Part shown: in pieces, positions 27,810-37,514 of the stretch
Numbering within the stretch: the stretch's first letter is position 1
Layout: the number at the start of each line of letters is the position of its first letter
From: Desulfobacteraceae bacterium
GTDB taxonomy: Bacteria; Desulfobacterota; Desulfobacteria; Desulfobacterales; Desulfosalsimonadaceae
Reading direction: 5' to 3'
NCBI GenBank assembly: GCA_011390465.1
Contig: JAABSH010000009.1
Coordinates: 1-64,000 of the forward strand
DNA: 64,000 bases
Translations under genes and position numbers: made by a program
The notes under the pieces: model-generated
Databases searched by the model: none
The model's input: only the letters and a program-made list of their open reading frames with translations
What the model was told of the DNA's origin: nothing

Positions 27810-28571
27810 TTATATCTCCGTATATTCCCATTGGTAAACCGAATTTAAGTTCAATTTCAGCGCCCAGGCATCCACCGTGCGAACATATTTCTGCGCGCCG
27901 GTGGCGGATATATCATCAAAAATCGTCAGCAGTTCTTTGCCTTTGTGAAGCGCATCCGCTGCAACAAACGGTAACAGGATATGGCCGGTGCCGGATATCC
28001 GGGACCAGTACACGGCAAAGGCCGCGTTCATGGCGGCATTGGGCTGAAAAACAGTATCCGGCGTGATTCGGCGGATTGCAGGCTCCAGGCTCTGATGGCA
28101 TTCCTTTATTTCGATGTTTGCGGCGGTTTCCATCATATCAACAAGCCCGGGGCATTCCTGCCGGCAAATATCCATTGACAGCATCTGTGACGGTACTGAA
28201 ACAAGCTGCTGAAAAAGGCCCCTTACCATAAATGCTGAAAAATCCAGTGACTTGCCAGCATCAAATTCGGCAAGCTTTGCGTCTTTGGCAGTTTTTTCTA
28301 TCAGCTCATCAACTTTTGCATTATCTGTTGTGAAAACAGGGATACGCGTCGGATCAGACCATTTATTAAGCAGCATGGCGCATTGAAGCGCGACAATGTA
28401 GTCACCCATGTGAGCATATTTCTGGTTGATCGTGATAATATGAACAGGGTTGCGGGGACTGGCGGCCATCATCTGCGCAAATCCCGTAAAACCGGCGTCT
28501 GACCCGATGGAAACCCTGCATCCGGTGACATCTTCGACTTTTTCAATCATCTTTCTGGTTTCGCGGTGCAA
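27810..28571 (-). CDS. Hypothetical protein
   Basis: 253-aa ORF adjacent to the TPR genes, 1-bp gap. Confidence 0.7.
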   Translation of the reverse strand: MHRETRKMIEKVEDVTGCRVSIGSDAGFTGFAQMMAASPRNPVHIITINQKYAHMGDYIVALQCAMLLNKWSDPTRIPVFTTDNAKVDELIEKTAKDAKLAEFDAGKSLDFSAFMVRGLFQQLVSVPSQMLSMDICRQECPGLVDMMETAANIEIKECHQSLEPAIRRITPDTVFQPNAAMNAAFAVYWSRISGTGHILLPFVAADALHKGKELLTIFDDISATGAQKYVRTVDAWALKLNLNSVYQWEYTEI

Positions 28572-28781
28572 ACGGGCCTCCGTTTTTTGCTGGGGGGTTG
28601 GCGAGCAAAAGAAACACGCAAACAGGTAAATTCTGATCTTTGTACTCTATTTGCACTATAATTTAAACGCTTTTCTGGAAAAAATGCGGTTTGGCGTATA
28701 TTGTCTCAGGGAAAAATATCATTTGATTTTCAGAACCTGCATTGTCATAAAATAATCAGGTTCGCTGATAACTTGATAGTT

Positions 28782-28825
28782 CCCAGTTTTGTCATTCCTG
28801 CGAACGCTGGAATGACAAAACTGGG
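28782..28825. repeat. Perfect 17-bp-arm hairpin CCCAGTTTTGTCATTCC / GGAATGACAAAACTGGG
   Basis: Direct reading of 28782-28798 and 28809-28825. Confidence 0.9.
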
Positions 28826-28829
28826 TGAT

Positions 28830-28911
28830 TATTCTGGATTCCCGCTTTCGCGGGAATGACACCGAAAAATTATTCTGGATTCCGGCTTTTGCGGGAATGA
28901 CACCGAGAGAT
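28830..28911. repeat. Tandem REP-like units (TTATTCTGGATTCC[C/G]GCTTT[C/T]GCGGGAATGACACCGA)
   Basis: Two near-identical ~42-bp units directly upstream of the glycyl radical enzyme gene; related copy near 33050-33083. Confidence 0.8.
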
Positions 28912-28964
28912 TATACTGGTTGCCTTTCTTTTACCCCTTTTTACCCAAAGGAGTTTTTCCCGGG

Positions 28965-31331
28965 ATGACACGGATGCCCCCGACAAATAATCGTATTTTG
29001 TTTCTGAAAAATGCGGTTCAGAATTTTAAACCCGGCATCTGCACTGAACGGGCCGTTATCTGGACACAATATTTTAAAAATCCCAAAAACAAACGCAAAC
29101 CTGTCTGCATTCAGATTGCCGAGGCGTTTGGCGATGTCCTGCTGAAAAAAACCGTAAGGATCTACCCCCGCGAGCTGATCGTCGGTAATTTCTCCTCCAA
29201 GCGGGTGGGCGGCCAGGTTACGCCCGAGCTGCTCGGTGTGCCGGTGATGCAGGATATTTTCAAATTTCCCCGGCGAAAAACCAATCCGTTAGAGATTTCC
29301 CCGGCTGAAACCTGGCAGCTGCTTCGCATCCTGCCCTTCTGGATGCCTCGTTTTCTTGCCATTCGCGCCTATAAATCCCCTCTTACCAAAATCCGAAAAC
29401 TCATCAGCCAGTTGAGATCCCATTTTTATGTGATGAACGAAGCCGGCGGCGTGGCCCACACCATTCCGGATCATGAAAAACTGATCCGGATCGGCACAGA
29501 CGGGTTTCTTGAAGAAATATCCGGCCATCAGCAACGGGTGGAAAACGGATCAGACGCGTGGCAGTTTCATGACGCCATGAAAATCAGTGTCAATGCCTTT
29601 GCAGAATTTTGCAGCAGATATCATGACCTGGCCCTGGATCTTGCGGAAAAGTCAACAGACTCCAAAGAACAGATGAATCTCCGGGAAATTGCAGCAACGC
29701 TTGCGACCGCCCCGCGCAAAGGTGCGTCTACCTTCCGGCAAGCCCTTCAGATCGCCTATCTGGCCCATATCGCCATTATGATGGAAAGCCTTGATAATTC
29801 CATCGGCCTGGGGCGCATGGACCAGTATCTGTATCCCTATTACAAACAGGATGTGGAAAACGGCATCCTGACAAAAGCCGAAGCCACTGAACTGATTGCC
29901 GCGTTTTCCATTAAAATGTGCGAACTGGTGCCGGTGTTTCCGGAAAACGTGATCAATTTTCACGGCGGATTTTACAATGCCCAGGTCGTTACGGTGGGCG
30001 GCATGGACGAACACGGAAGTGACGCCACCAATGACCTGAGCTATATTTTTCTGGAGGTCATGAACACCCTGCGGATGCGTGAGCCCAATTACCATGCCCG
30101 CATCCATGATAACGCACCGGCGCCCTATGTTGACCGGATCATCGCCAATCTCTGTGACGGAAGCAATACCCCGGCACTGTATAATGACGAAGTGATCATC
30201 CAAACCATGCTGAAAAGCGGTTATAATCTTGAAGACGCCAGAAACTATTCCGGCGTGGGATGTGTGGAGCCCATCTGCCCCGGCAAAAGCTTTGCCTCCA
30301 CCAATGCCGCCATGGTGAATGTTCCCCTGATTCTTGAACTGGCCCTGAATGCCGGCCGGCGGTTTCATTCTCCTGTGCGCAGCGGCGCGGCAACACCGCC
30401 TGCCGGGCAGATGAAAACCATGGCAGATGTCAAACAGGCGTTTGAGGCCCAGCTCGCGTGTATCGTCAGCAGATTGGTGGAAAACCTTCACGCCCTTGAA
30501 CAGGCAAACCGGGACTTTCATCCAACCCCTTTTACCAGCGCGCTTCATGACGGCTGTATTGCTTCGGGAACATGCACCACTGCGGGCGGCGCTGTGTATA
30601 ATTTTTCCGGCATCCAGGCGGTCGCGCCCGTGGCAGTGGGAGATTCGTTGTATGCCATCGAGCAGGTGGTGTTTAAACAAAAAAAAATCACCCTGCCCGA
30701 ACTGGTGGGTCTTCTGAAAAAAAATATCCCGGACCCCAAATGGCTGGCCATTCTGAAAAACCTGAAAAAATTCGGCAATGACGAAAAAGAAGTGGATGAA
30801 TGGACCCTTTATGTGGCACACGCTTTTGGAAAATCCCTGGAAGGGTATCGCAGTGTCCGGGGCGGGAAATACCTGATGGGCATTTATTCAGATACGATTC
30901 ACGAATTTTTCGGCCGCATCACCGGCGCCTCTGCATACGGCCGGCGCAAGGGCGAGTGTTTTTCTTCCGGTATTGCACCGGGCAACGGATTGGACCGGAA
31001 AGGCCCCACTGCCCTGATCAATTCCGTGAACCGGTTTGACTTTACCACCATCCCCAACGGCATTAATTTCAACATGAAATTTTATCCGCAGACGTTAAAA
31101 GGCCGGAAAGGCAGGATGCTGCTCTCGTCGCTTTTAAAAACCTATTTCGCCCGGGGCGGGATACAGACCCAGATCAATGTGCTGGATCCGGAAGTGCTCA
31201 AACAGGCCCGGGAAAACCCGGATCTGTATCCGAACCTGATTGTCCGGGTATCGGGTTACACGGTTTATTTTAATGATCTCAGCCCGAAGGTCAAAGATGA
31301 AATTATCCAGAGAAGCTTTCTTGCGGCATAA
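28965..31331 (+). CDS. Glycyl radical enzyme (pyruvate formate-lyase/dehydratase superfamily), substrate unknown
   Basis: Active-site GVGCVEP and glycyl motif LIVRVSGYTVYFNDL; AAAGGAG upstream of ATG 28965. Confidence 0.93.
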   Translation: MTRMPPTNNRILFLKNAVQNFKPGICTERAVIWTQYFKNPKNKRKPVCIQIAEAFGDVLLKKTVRIYPRELIVGNFSSKRVGGQVTPELLGVPVMQDIFKFPRRKTNPLEISPAETWQLLRILPFWMPRFLAIRAYKSPLTKIRKLISQLRSHFYVMNEAGGVAHTIPDHEKLIRIGTDGFLEEISGHQQRVENGSDAWQFHDAMKISVNAFAEFCSRYHDLALDLAEKSTDSKEQMNLREIAATLATAPRKGASTFRQALQIAYLAHIAIMMESLDNSIGLGRMDQYLYPYYKQDVENGILTKAEATELIAAFSIKMCELVPVFPENVINFHGGFYNAQVVTVGGMDEHGSDATNDLSYIFLEVMNTLRMREPNYHARIHDNAPAPYVDRIIANLCDGSNTPALYNDEVIIQTMLKSGYNLEDARNYSGVGCVEPICPGKSFASTNAAMVNVPLILELALNAGRRFHSPVRSGAATPPAGQMKTMADVKQAFEAQLACIVSRLVENLHALEQANRDFHPTPFTSALHDGCIASGTCTTAGGAVYNFSGIQAVAPVAVGDSLYAIEQVVFKQKKITLPELVGLLKKNIPDPKWLAILKNLKKFGNDEKEVDEWTLYVAHAFGKSLEGYRSVRGGKYLMGIYSDTIHEFFGRITGASAYGRRKGECFSSGIAPGNGLDRKGPTALINSVNRFDFTTIPNGINFNMKFYPQTLKGRKGRMLLSSLLKTYFARGGIQTQINVLDPEVLKQARENPDLYPNLIVRVSGYTVYFNDLSPKVKDEIIQRSFLAA

Positions 31332-31511
31332 ACATGGAAGTCAGGTAATATTTTCGTTTGTTTCATGGTAAAAAAAGGTATGGTCAATACTTCAGCAGTT
31401 TAAATAAAAAAAGAGGCTGATGATGGATGCTTCACGCCGGATTGATAAAGTCTGCCGGAAATGTAGCATCAACCGCCAGCCCGCTGATTTTGTTTTCTGG
31501 CAGTCTCAACC

Positions 31512-31692
31512 CGATGTCATTAACTTAGGCCATATGCGTAGGGGAGGGGTTTATCCCCTCCCGGCATGGGTCGCCTTTTTCGCGGGAGGGGATAAACCCC
31601 TCCCCTACATTGAGACCGCTTAAATTAACGACATTGAGCGGGAGGGGGTAAACCCCTCCCCTACATTAAAACCGCTTAAATTAACGACATTG
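31512..31692. mobile_element. MITE-like palindromic element copy 1 (3' half duplicated)
   Basis: CGATGTCATTAACTTAGG...CTTAAATTAACGACATTG; flanks AGTCTCAACC / AGCCTCAGCC match 8/10. Confidence 0.75.
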
Positions 31693-31895
31693 AGCCTCAG
31701 CCCGATGAAAAACGGTTGGCGGATATGCCGTTGCGTTTCACGGACATCCCCGTTATACAAAAGCTATTGACATCCGGGTTGAATTAACACCGAAAAAAAC
31801 CGGCCAAACCGCAGGACACACTGAGGGATGACGGACACCGGCTTTAATGAGCGTTTTTCCGGCATAACAAAAAATATCACAACTGAGAGAAATAT

Positions 31896-32486
31896 ATGAA
31901 TAACCGGTTCTATGCCCTCCAGATCACACTGATGGATATCGACCCTCCCATCTGGCGCTATTTTGTGGTGCCTGCCGACATCACCCTGGACCGGCTTCAC
32001 GATGTCATCCAGATCGTGATGGGATGGACGGACAGCCATCTTTACCAGTTTTCCATTGGAAAGCACTGGTATGCCGAAAATGTCGAATCAGAACTGGATG
32101 GGCTTAAAAGCAGTAAATACCGTCTCAAAGACCTGGTTAAAAAGAAAGGCCGGGCGGTTGAGTATCTTTATGATTTTGGCGATACCTGGCTGCATCATCT
32201 GAGCCTTGAAGACAACCGCTATAACATTGAAAATCTGCACGGGAATATTGTCTGTCTGGATGGGGAACGGGCCTGCCCGCCGGAGGATGTCGGTGGAGTG
32301 ATGGGGTATGATGATCTCTGTAAAATTTTGAATGATCCAAAACACGCGGATTATGAAAGCACCAGAGACTGGATTGGCACGGATTTCTACTTTGAAAAAT
32401 TCGATATCCAGTCCGTGAACGTTGAACTTTTAAAATACATGCGCTGGTCCCGAAACCGGTATCTGCCATGGGAATCCGGTGATTGA
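31896..32486 (+). CDS. Plasmid pRiA4b ORF-3-like family protein
   Basis: YALQITLMDIDPPIWRYFVVPADITLDRLHDVIQIVMGWTDSHLYQF and YDFGDTWLHHL. Confidence 0.9.
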   Translation: MNNRFYALQITLMDIDPPIWRYFVVPADITLDRLHDVIQIVMGWTDSHLYQFSIGKHWYAENVESELDGLKSSKYRLKDLVKKKGRAVEYLYDFGDTWLHHLSLEDNRYNIENLHGNIVCLDGERACPPEDVGGVMGYDDLCKILNDPKHADYESTRDWIGTDFYFEKFDIQSVNVELLKYMRWSRNRYLPWESGD

Positions 32487-32492
32487 ATTATC

Positions 32493-32723
32493 ATGGAACC
32501 GCAAACCGGTAATACAAAACCAGACGGCCGCTGTCGGGCGGATATCACTCCCGGCAGGGAGGTGGCGATTGTTTTGAAAAAAGATCAAAGAACCAATAAA
32601 TTAACCAACGGCATTGTCAAACACATATTGACAAAATCCCCCACCCACCCCCATGGGATCAAAGTCCGCCTGGAAAGCGGCGAGGTCGGCCGGGTTAAAG
32701 TGATACTTTCGTTGTTGAGGTGA
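32493..32723 (+). CDS. ywbE: YwbE family protein
   Basis: DGRCRADITPGREVAIVLKKDQRTNKLTNGIVKHILTKSPTHPHGIKVRLESGEVGRV. Confidence 0.9.
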   Translation: MEPQTGNTKPDGRCRADITPGREVAIVLKKDQRTNKLTNGIVKHILTKSPTHPHGIKVRLESGEVGRVKVILSLLR

Positions 32724-32880
32724 AATTATTGAAAATACACTTAAATGGCACTGACGAAGAAAGAGATGTATCAACCCCCCTGAATTCGGGAAAAAATAAC
32801 TTCAGAAAAAATCCTTTTTGTTTTGATACGGGTTCTTAAGCCCTTTTCTCCCCCTTTACCCATTTACTCGACAGTTCAAA

Positions 32881-33035
32881 GTAGGGGAGGGGTTTATCCC
32901 CTCCCGGCATGGGTCGCCTTTTTCGCGGGAGGGGATAAACCCCTCCCCTACATTGAAACCGCTTAAATTAACGACATTAAGCGGGAGGGGATAAACCCCT
33001 CCCCTACATTAAAACCGCTTAAATTAACGACATTG
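32881..33035. mobile_element. MITE-like palindromic element copy 2 (left end missing, 3' half duplicated)
   Basis: GTAGGGGAGGGGTTTATCCCCTCCC...TTAAATTAACGACATTG; same internal layout as copy 1. Confidence 0.75.
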
Positions 33036-33117
33036 ACTTGCCGATTATGCGGGATTCCCGCTTTCGCGGGAATGACACCGAGAGGGAACAGGCCGCTGCC
33101 GCTGGCGATGACATTTC

Positions 33118-35868
33118 GTGAAAAAAAAATTGCTTCCTTTTAAAATTTCAGATGATGCGATGGGAGAACAACCAATGCAGCAACCCCATATGATGAGTGC
33201 CGAGAGCGTGTTAAAAAACCTTTCCACTGCCCCGAAACAGGGCCTTCCCACGGATGACGCCGCTCAGCGGCTGAACCTGCACGGATCAAATGAACTCGTT
33301 GAAAAAGGCAGCAAAAAGGCCTGGCGCATCCTGCTGGACCAGGTCAAGGAAGTCATGATCCTGATTCTGCTGGCAGCAGTGGTTGTTTCCGCGGCATTGC
33401 ACGAATATATGGATGCCATTGTAATTTTCGTCATTGTTGTGCTGAATACGATTCTGGGATTCTGGCAGGAATTCAAAGCTGAAAATGCCATGGCCGCCCT
33501 CAAGAAAATGACGGTGCCCAATGTTCGGGTGCGTCGTGACGGAACCGAAAAGCAAATATCAGCCAAAAATCTGGTGCCGGGGGACATTCTTTTGATTGAA
33601 GCCGGAAATGTTGTTCCCGCGGATGCCCGGCTCCTGGAAGCCGTAAACCTCAAAGTTCAGGAAGCAGCACTCACCGGCGAATCCGAATCCGTGGACAAGC
33701 ATACAAACGCACTGCAAGGCGTCAATATTGCGCTGGCCGACCGCAAAAACATGATTTATCGGGGCACGGTGGTCACCTATGGCCGCGGCGAGGCCGTTGT
33801 CACAACCACCGGCATGGGCACTGAACTGGGCACCATCGCCACCCTGCTGCAAAGTGTTGAGGACGAACGAACTCCCCTGCAGCGGCGCCTGGCGAACCTG
33901 GGCAAATCACTGGCCCTGGCCGCCGTGGGGCTGATTATCGCTGTGGCCGGGTTCATGTACTTCCAGGGCGCCGGATTAAAAGAAACATTCATGACCGCCA
34001 TCAGCATGGCGGTTGCCGCTATTCCCGAAGGCCTGCCCGCTGTTGTCACCATTGCCCTGGCCCTTGGCGCACAGCAGATGCTGAAAAAAAAGGCCCTGAT
34101 CCGCCAACTGCCGGCCGTGGAAACCCTTGGCAGCGTGACCGTGATTTGTTCCGATAAAACCGGCACCTTAACCCAGAATAAAATGACAGTGACCCATGTA
34201 ACATTGCCGGATCACGCTTATACCATGGAAGATGCGGCCGCGAAAATCAAACAAGACGCGGATTTCGGATTGCTCCTTTTGACCGGAACCCTATGCAATG
34301 ACGCGGTCATTGACGAAAGCACGCCGGACAGCATTATCGGAGATCCCACGGAAGGCGCCCTGGTGATTGCCGCCCAAAAGGCAGGCCTGATGCAGCAGGA
34401 TCTCAAAAACCGCATGCCCCGGGTTCGGGAACTGCCCTTTGACTCTGAGCGCAAACGCATGTCCACGGTTCACGCCCTGCCGGCTGCTGCTGAAGGGCCG
34501 GTCCTGGATGCCATTTTATCTCCTGTTAAAAACCAGGCCCGGGATTTCCTTGTACTGACCAAAGGGGCCACCGACGGCTTGATTGACGTATGCCGCCGCA
34601 TCCAGATAAACGGCGCTGTGGAAATACTTACTGAACAGAAAAAAAACGAGATTCTGGCGAAAAACACGGAGATGGCGAAAAACGGCATCCGGGTGCTGGG
34701 CCTGGCCTATCGCGCCATTGAACCCGACGCCCTGGATCATCCGGAAACCTATGAGCAAGACCTGATTTTTTTAGGCATGGCCAGCATGCTTGATCCGGTT
34801 CGCCCCGAAGCAGTGGAATCCGTTCGGATTGCCCGGCAGGCCGGCATCCGGCCGGTGATGATCACGGGCGATCATCCCTTGACGGCTGTGGCCATTGCCA
34901 AAGAGCTGGGTCTTGCCACCGATGGAACATTTTTGACCGGCCAGGATCTTGAACACATGAATGATGTGCAGCGCGATGCCCGGATTCCGGAAATTTCGGT
35001 TTTTGCCCGGGTTTCGCCGGAGCACAAAATGATCATCATCGACGTGCTCCAGGCCCACCACCAGATCGTCGCCATGACCGGCGACGGGGTCAATGATGCA
35101 CCGGCGCTGAAATCAGCCGATATCGGCGTGGCAATGGGCATTACCGGTACTGATGTCAGCAAGGAAGCGTCCGATATGGTCCTGCTGGATGATAATTTCG
35201 CCACCATTGTCGGAGCGGTTGAGGAAGGGCGGCGGATTTATGATAATATCCGCAAATTTGTCCGGTATATTCTCACCGGCAACACCGGCGAAATTGTGGT
35301 CATGATCACCGGACCGCTGCTGGGCATGCCCCTGCCGCTCTTGCCCATCCAGATTTTATGGATCAACCTGGTAACCGACGGCGTCCCCGCGATTGCGCTG
35401 GGATTTGAAGAAGCCGAAGAAGATGCGATGAAACGGCCGCCGCACAATCCAAAGGAAGGCATTTTCGCCCGGGGACTCGGATGGCAGATTCTCCTCATGG
35501 GCCTGATCGTGGGGTTGGTTTCCATTGCAACCGGATACGGGTTCTGGAATGGCGGCACCGGTTCGGCGGCATGGCAGACCATGGTCTTTACCATGCTCAC
35601 CTTCTGCCAGATGGCTTATGCCCTGTGCGTGCGAAAGCAGCAGCAATCTATGTTCACCTATTCCTGGCTGAGCAATCCCCTGCTGCTGCTGGCCGTCTGC
35701 GTCACAATGGCCCTTCAGCTGATCGTCATCTATGTTCCGTTTTTCAACACCGTATTTCGCACAACGCCCCTGGGATGGGGAGAGCTCGGGGTCTGCGCGG
35801 CCGGCGCCGGAATCATCATCGCCACATCAGAATTAAAAAAACTTTTTCTCAGAACCAAACACCTTTGA
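33118..35868 (+). CDS. Cation-transporting P-type ATPase (Ca2+-type)
   Basis: PEGLP, CSDKTGTLTQNKMTV, MTGDGVNDAPALKSADIGVAMG; start may be ATG 33160. Confidence 0.95.
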   Translation: MKKKLLPFKISDDAMGEQPMQQPHMMSAESVLKNLSTAPKQGLPTDDAAQRLNLHGSNELVEKGSKKAWRILLDQVKEVMILILLAAVVVSAALHEYMDAIVIFVIVVLNTILGFWQEFKAENAMAALKKMTVPNVRVRRDGTEKQISAKNLVPGDILLIEAGNVVPADARLLEAVNLKVQEAALTGESESVDKHTNALQGVNIALADRKNMIYRGTVVTYGRGEAVVTTTGMGTELGTIATLLQSVEDERTPLQRRLANLGKSLALAAVGLIIAVAGFMYFQGAGLKETFMTAISMAVAAIPEGLPAVVTIALALGAQQMLKKKALIRQLPAVETLGSVTVICSDKTGTLTQNKMTVTHVTLPDHAYTMEDAAAKIKQDADFGLLLLTGTLCNDAVIDESTPDSIIGDPTEGALVIAAQKAGLMQQDLKNRMPRVRELPFDSERKRMSTVHALPAAAEGPVLDAILSPVKNQARDFLVLTKGATDGLIDVCRRIQINGAVEILTEQKKNEILAKNTEMAKNGIRVLGLAYRAIEPDALDHPETYEQDLIFLGMASMLDPVRPEAVESVRIARQAGIRPVMITGDHPLTAVAIAKELGLATDGTFLTGQDLEHMNDVQRDARIPEISVFARVSPEHKMIIIDVLQAHHQIVAMTGDGVNDAPALKSADIGVAMGITGTDVSKEASDMVLLDDNFATIVGAVEEGRRIYDNIRKFVRYILTGNTGEIVVMITGPLLGMPLPLLPIQILWINLVTDGVPAIALGFEEAEEDAMKRPPHNPKEGIFARGLGWQILLMGLIVGLVSIATGYGFWNGGTGSAAWQTMVFTMLTFCQMAYALCVRKQQQSMFTYSWLSNPLLLLAVCVTMALQLIVIYVPFFNTVFRTTPLGWGELGVCAAGAGIIIATSELKKLFLRTKHL

Positions 35869-35911
35869 TGCAACATTAAAGTTAAGGAGTTGGTTTCTAT
35901 CTGCCTGAATT

Positions 35912-37462
35912 TTACCGCAACCGGCGAATCCGCCCTTCTGTTTCAGCGGATATGACCTTTTGCTGCCGGATGGTGTCCACAATGAGCTCCCGCAGCGGAG
36001 ACCGGGTTTTCAGTTGGGGTTTTTCCATAAAAATAAAATATTCATCACCGCCTGAGGCAAGAAAATCCGGGATTACCACGGAATAGACAGCGTCCATCTC
36101 CAGGGGCCGGCCGGCAGCACCGGTCCGAATGTTTTGAACCGTGCGGCCGTCTATGTCAAAACAAATGCCGGACACATGCAAAAACCCGCCGTCTTCTTCG
36201 CTGGTGCCGCGCACGCTCCGCTCAAGGGCCTGCTGGATTTCAGCGCCGGTCAGTTCCAGGATAACCAGCTCGTTATCATAGGGCATGGCCTTAAACACAT
36301 CTTCTACGGTTACAGGGCCTTTTTTGATGCTTGCCCGAAGCGCGCCCGCATTGATCAGGGCGATTTGAGCGCCGGTATGAGCGCGCATGATATCGGTTAC
36401 AAAATTGCCTAAATTGGTTTCCCGGGATCGGATTTGTCCGCGCTCGCCATTTAAAAAGGTCTCGCAGACACCGATCACTTCTTTGAATTCCTGGCCCAGT
36501 TTTTCATTGTAATCATCCACAATCGCGGCAATTTCAGGATCGGGCGCGATGCCGGAATCAACTTTAATATAGCTGGCATCAATGAGCGTTGCCTTGCCGG
36601 AAACAGGATCAATCTGCAAATCAAGGCGGCCCAGATAGCGCCCTTTTTCAAAGGCCTGCAAAATAGGGACCCGCCCTTCAATACCATAGGGAGACAGCAA
36701 AATCTGATCATGGCCGCCGATGATGGCCGTCAATTCCGGCAGGGCTCTGGCAATCCGGCGGTCTGTTGCCTGGCGGCTGTGAGACAGAAGCATTATTGGG
36801 CCTTTTTTATTGGCCCTTTCGTAAACGTCAGTGACAGCGGCAACAGAATCCAAAACCCTGAGGTCTGCCACATTTTCCGCCTTTGTGGTGGTCAGCAAAT
36901 CCTGGGTGGTAACGCCGACAATGGTAAGGGCCATCTCACCTGTCAGGGGTATTTCCAGCGCGGGCCGGCACAGCAGCTGCCCGTGTTTTTTTGAAACAAT
37001 ATTGGCGCTCAAAAACGGAAACTCCGCCAGGTTTTTCAGTTCCAGAAAATTGTCCAGGCCGAAATCAAATTCATGATTGCCCACGGTCATGGCATCCACT
37101 CCCATGGCATTGAGGCAAAGGATATCCGGCTCTCCCCTGAAAACCGTGGACATGGGCGTACCCTGGAGAATATCCCCGGCCACCAGCACCAGGGTGCGCG
37201 AGTGTTTGCGCGCATTTTCTTCCCGTACCTGGCGGATCAGCGCGGCCACACGGGCAATGCCCCCCACTTCCTCGGTTCCGGTTTCCGTTTTAATTTCAAA
37301 AGGCAGCAGATGACCATGAAGATCATTGAAAAACAGCACTGTCAGGGAAATGGGGGATTTATGGGGATTGGATAAAACCGTTCCGGAACACGCGAAACAA
37401 CAAGCCAGCAGACTGATGGCGGCAATTAAGTTGAAATATCTGAACCTTGCGTTTACGAACAT
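35912..37462 (-). CDS. 5'-nucleotidase / bifunctional UDP-sugar hydrolase-like metallophosphatase
   Basis: FFNDLHGHLLPF, VLVAGDILQGTPMS, VGNHEFDFG, ASGGDEYFIF. Confidence 0.93.
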   Translation of the reverse strand: MFVNARFRYFNLIAAISLLACCFACSGTVLSNPHKSPISLTVLFFNDLHGHLLPFEIKTETGTEEVGGIARVAALIRQVREENARKHSRTLVLVAGDILQGTPMSTVFRGEPDILCLNAMGVDAMTVGNHEFDFGLDNFLELKNLAEFPFLSANIVSKKHGQLLCRPALEIPLTGEMALTIVGVTTQDLLTTTKAENVADLRVLDSVAAVTDVYERANKKGPIMLLSHSRQATDRRIARALPELTAIIGGHDQILLSPYGIEGRVPILQAFEKGRYLGRLDLQIDPVSGKATLIDASYIKVDSGIAPDPEIAAIVDDYNEKLGQEFKEVIGVCETFLNGERGQIRSRETNLGNFVTDIMRAHTGAQIALINAGALRASIKKGPVTVEDVFKAMPYDNELVILELTGAEIQQALERSVRGTSEEDGGFLHVSGICFDIDGRTVQNIRTGAAGRPLEMDAVYSVVIPDFLASGGDEYFIFMEKPQLKTRSPLRELIVDTIRQQKVISAETEGRIRRLR

Positions 37463-37514
37463 GTTTTTTTACCCTTCAAATCAGGTATTGCTGACGGATT
37501 TCAGACCAAAAAGG

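Noticed and set aside
29652-30821. 389-aa minus-strand ORF
   Set aside because: Antisense to the well-supported glycyl radical enzyme; no recognisable domain.
31420-31623. 67-aa plus-strand ORF
   Set aside because: Overlaps the MITE-like repeat; no independent coding evidence.
31512-33035. CRISPR array from the repeated GGGGAGGGG blocks
   Set aside because: Units are palindromic, irregularly spaced and lack unique equal-length spacers; better explained as MITE/REP elements.
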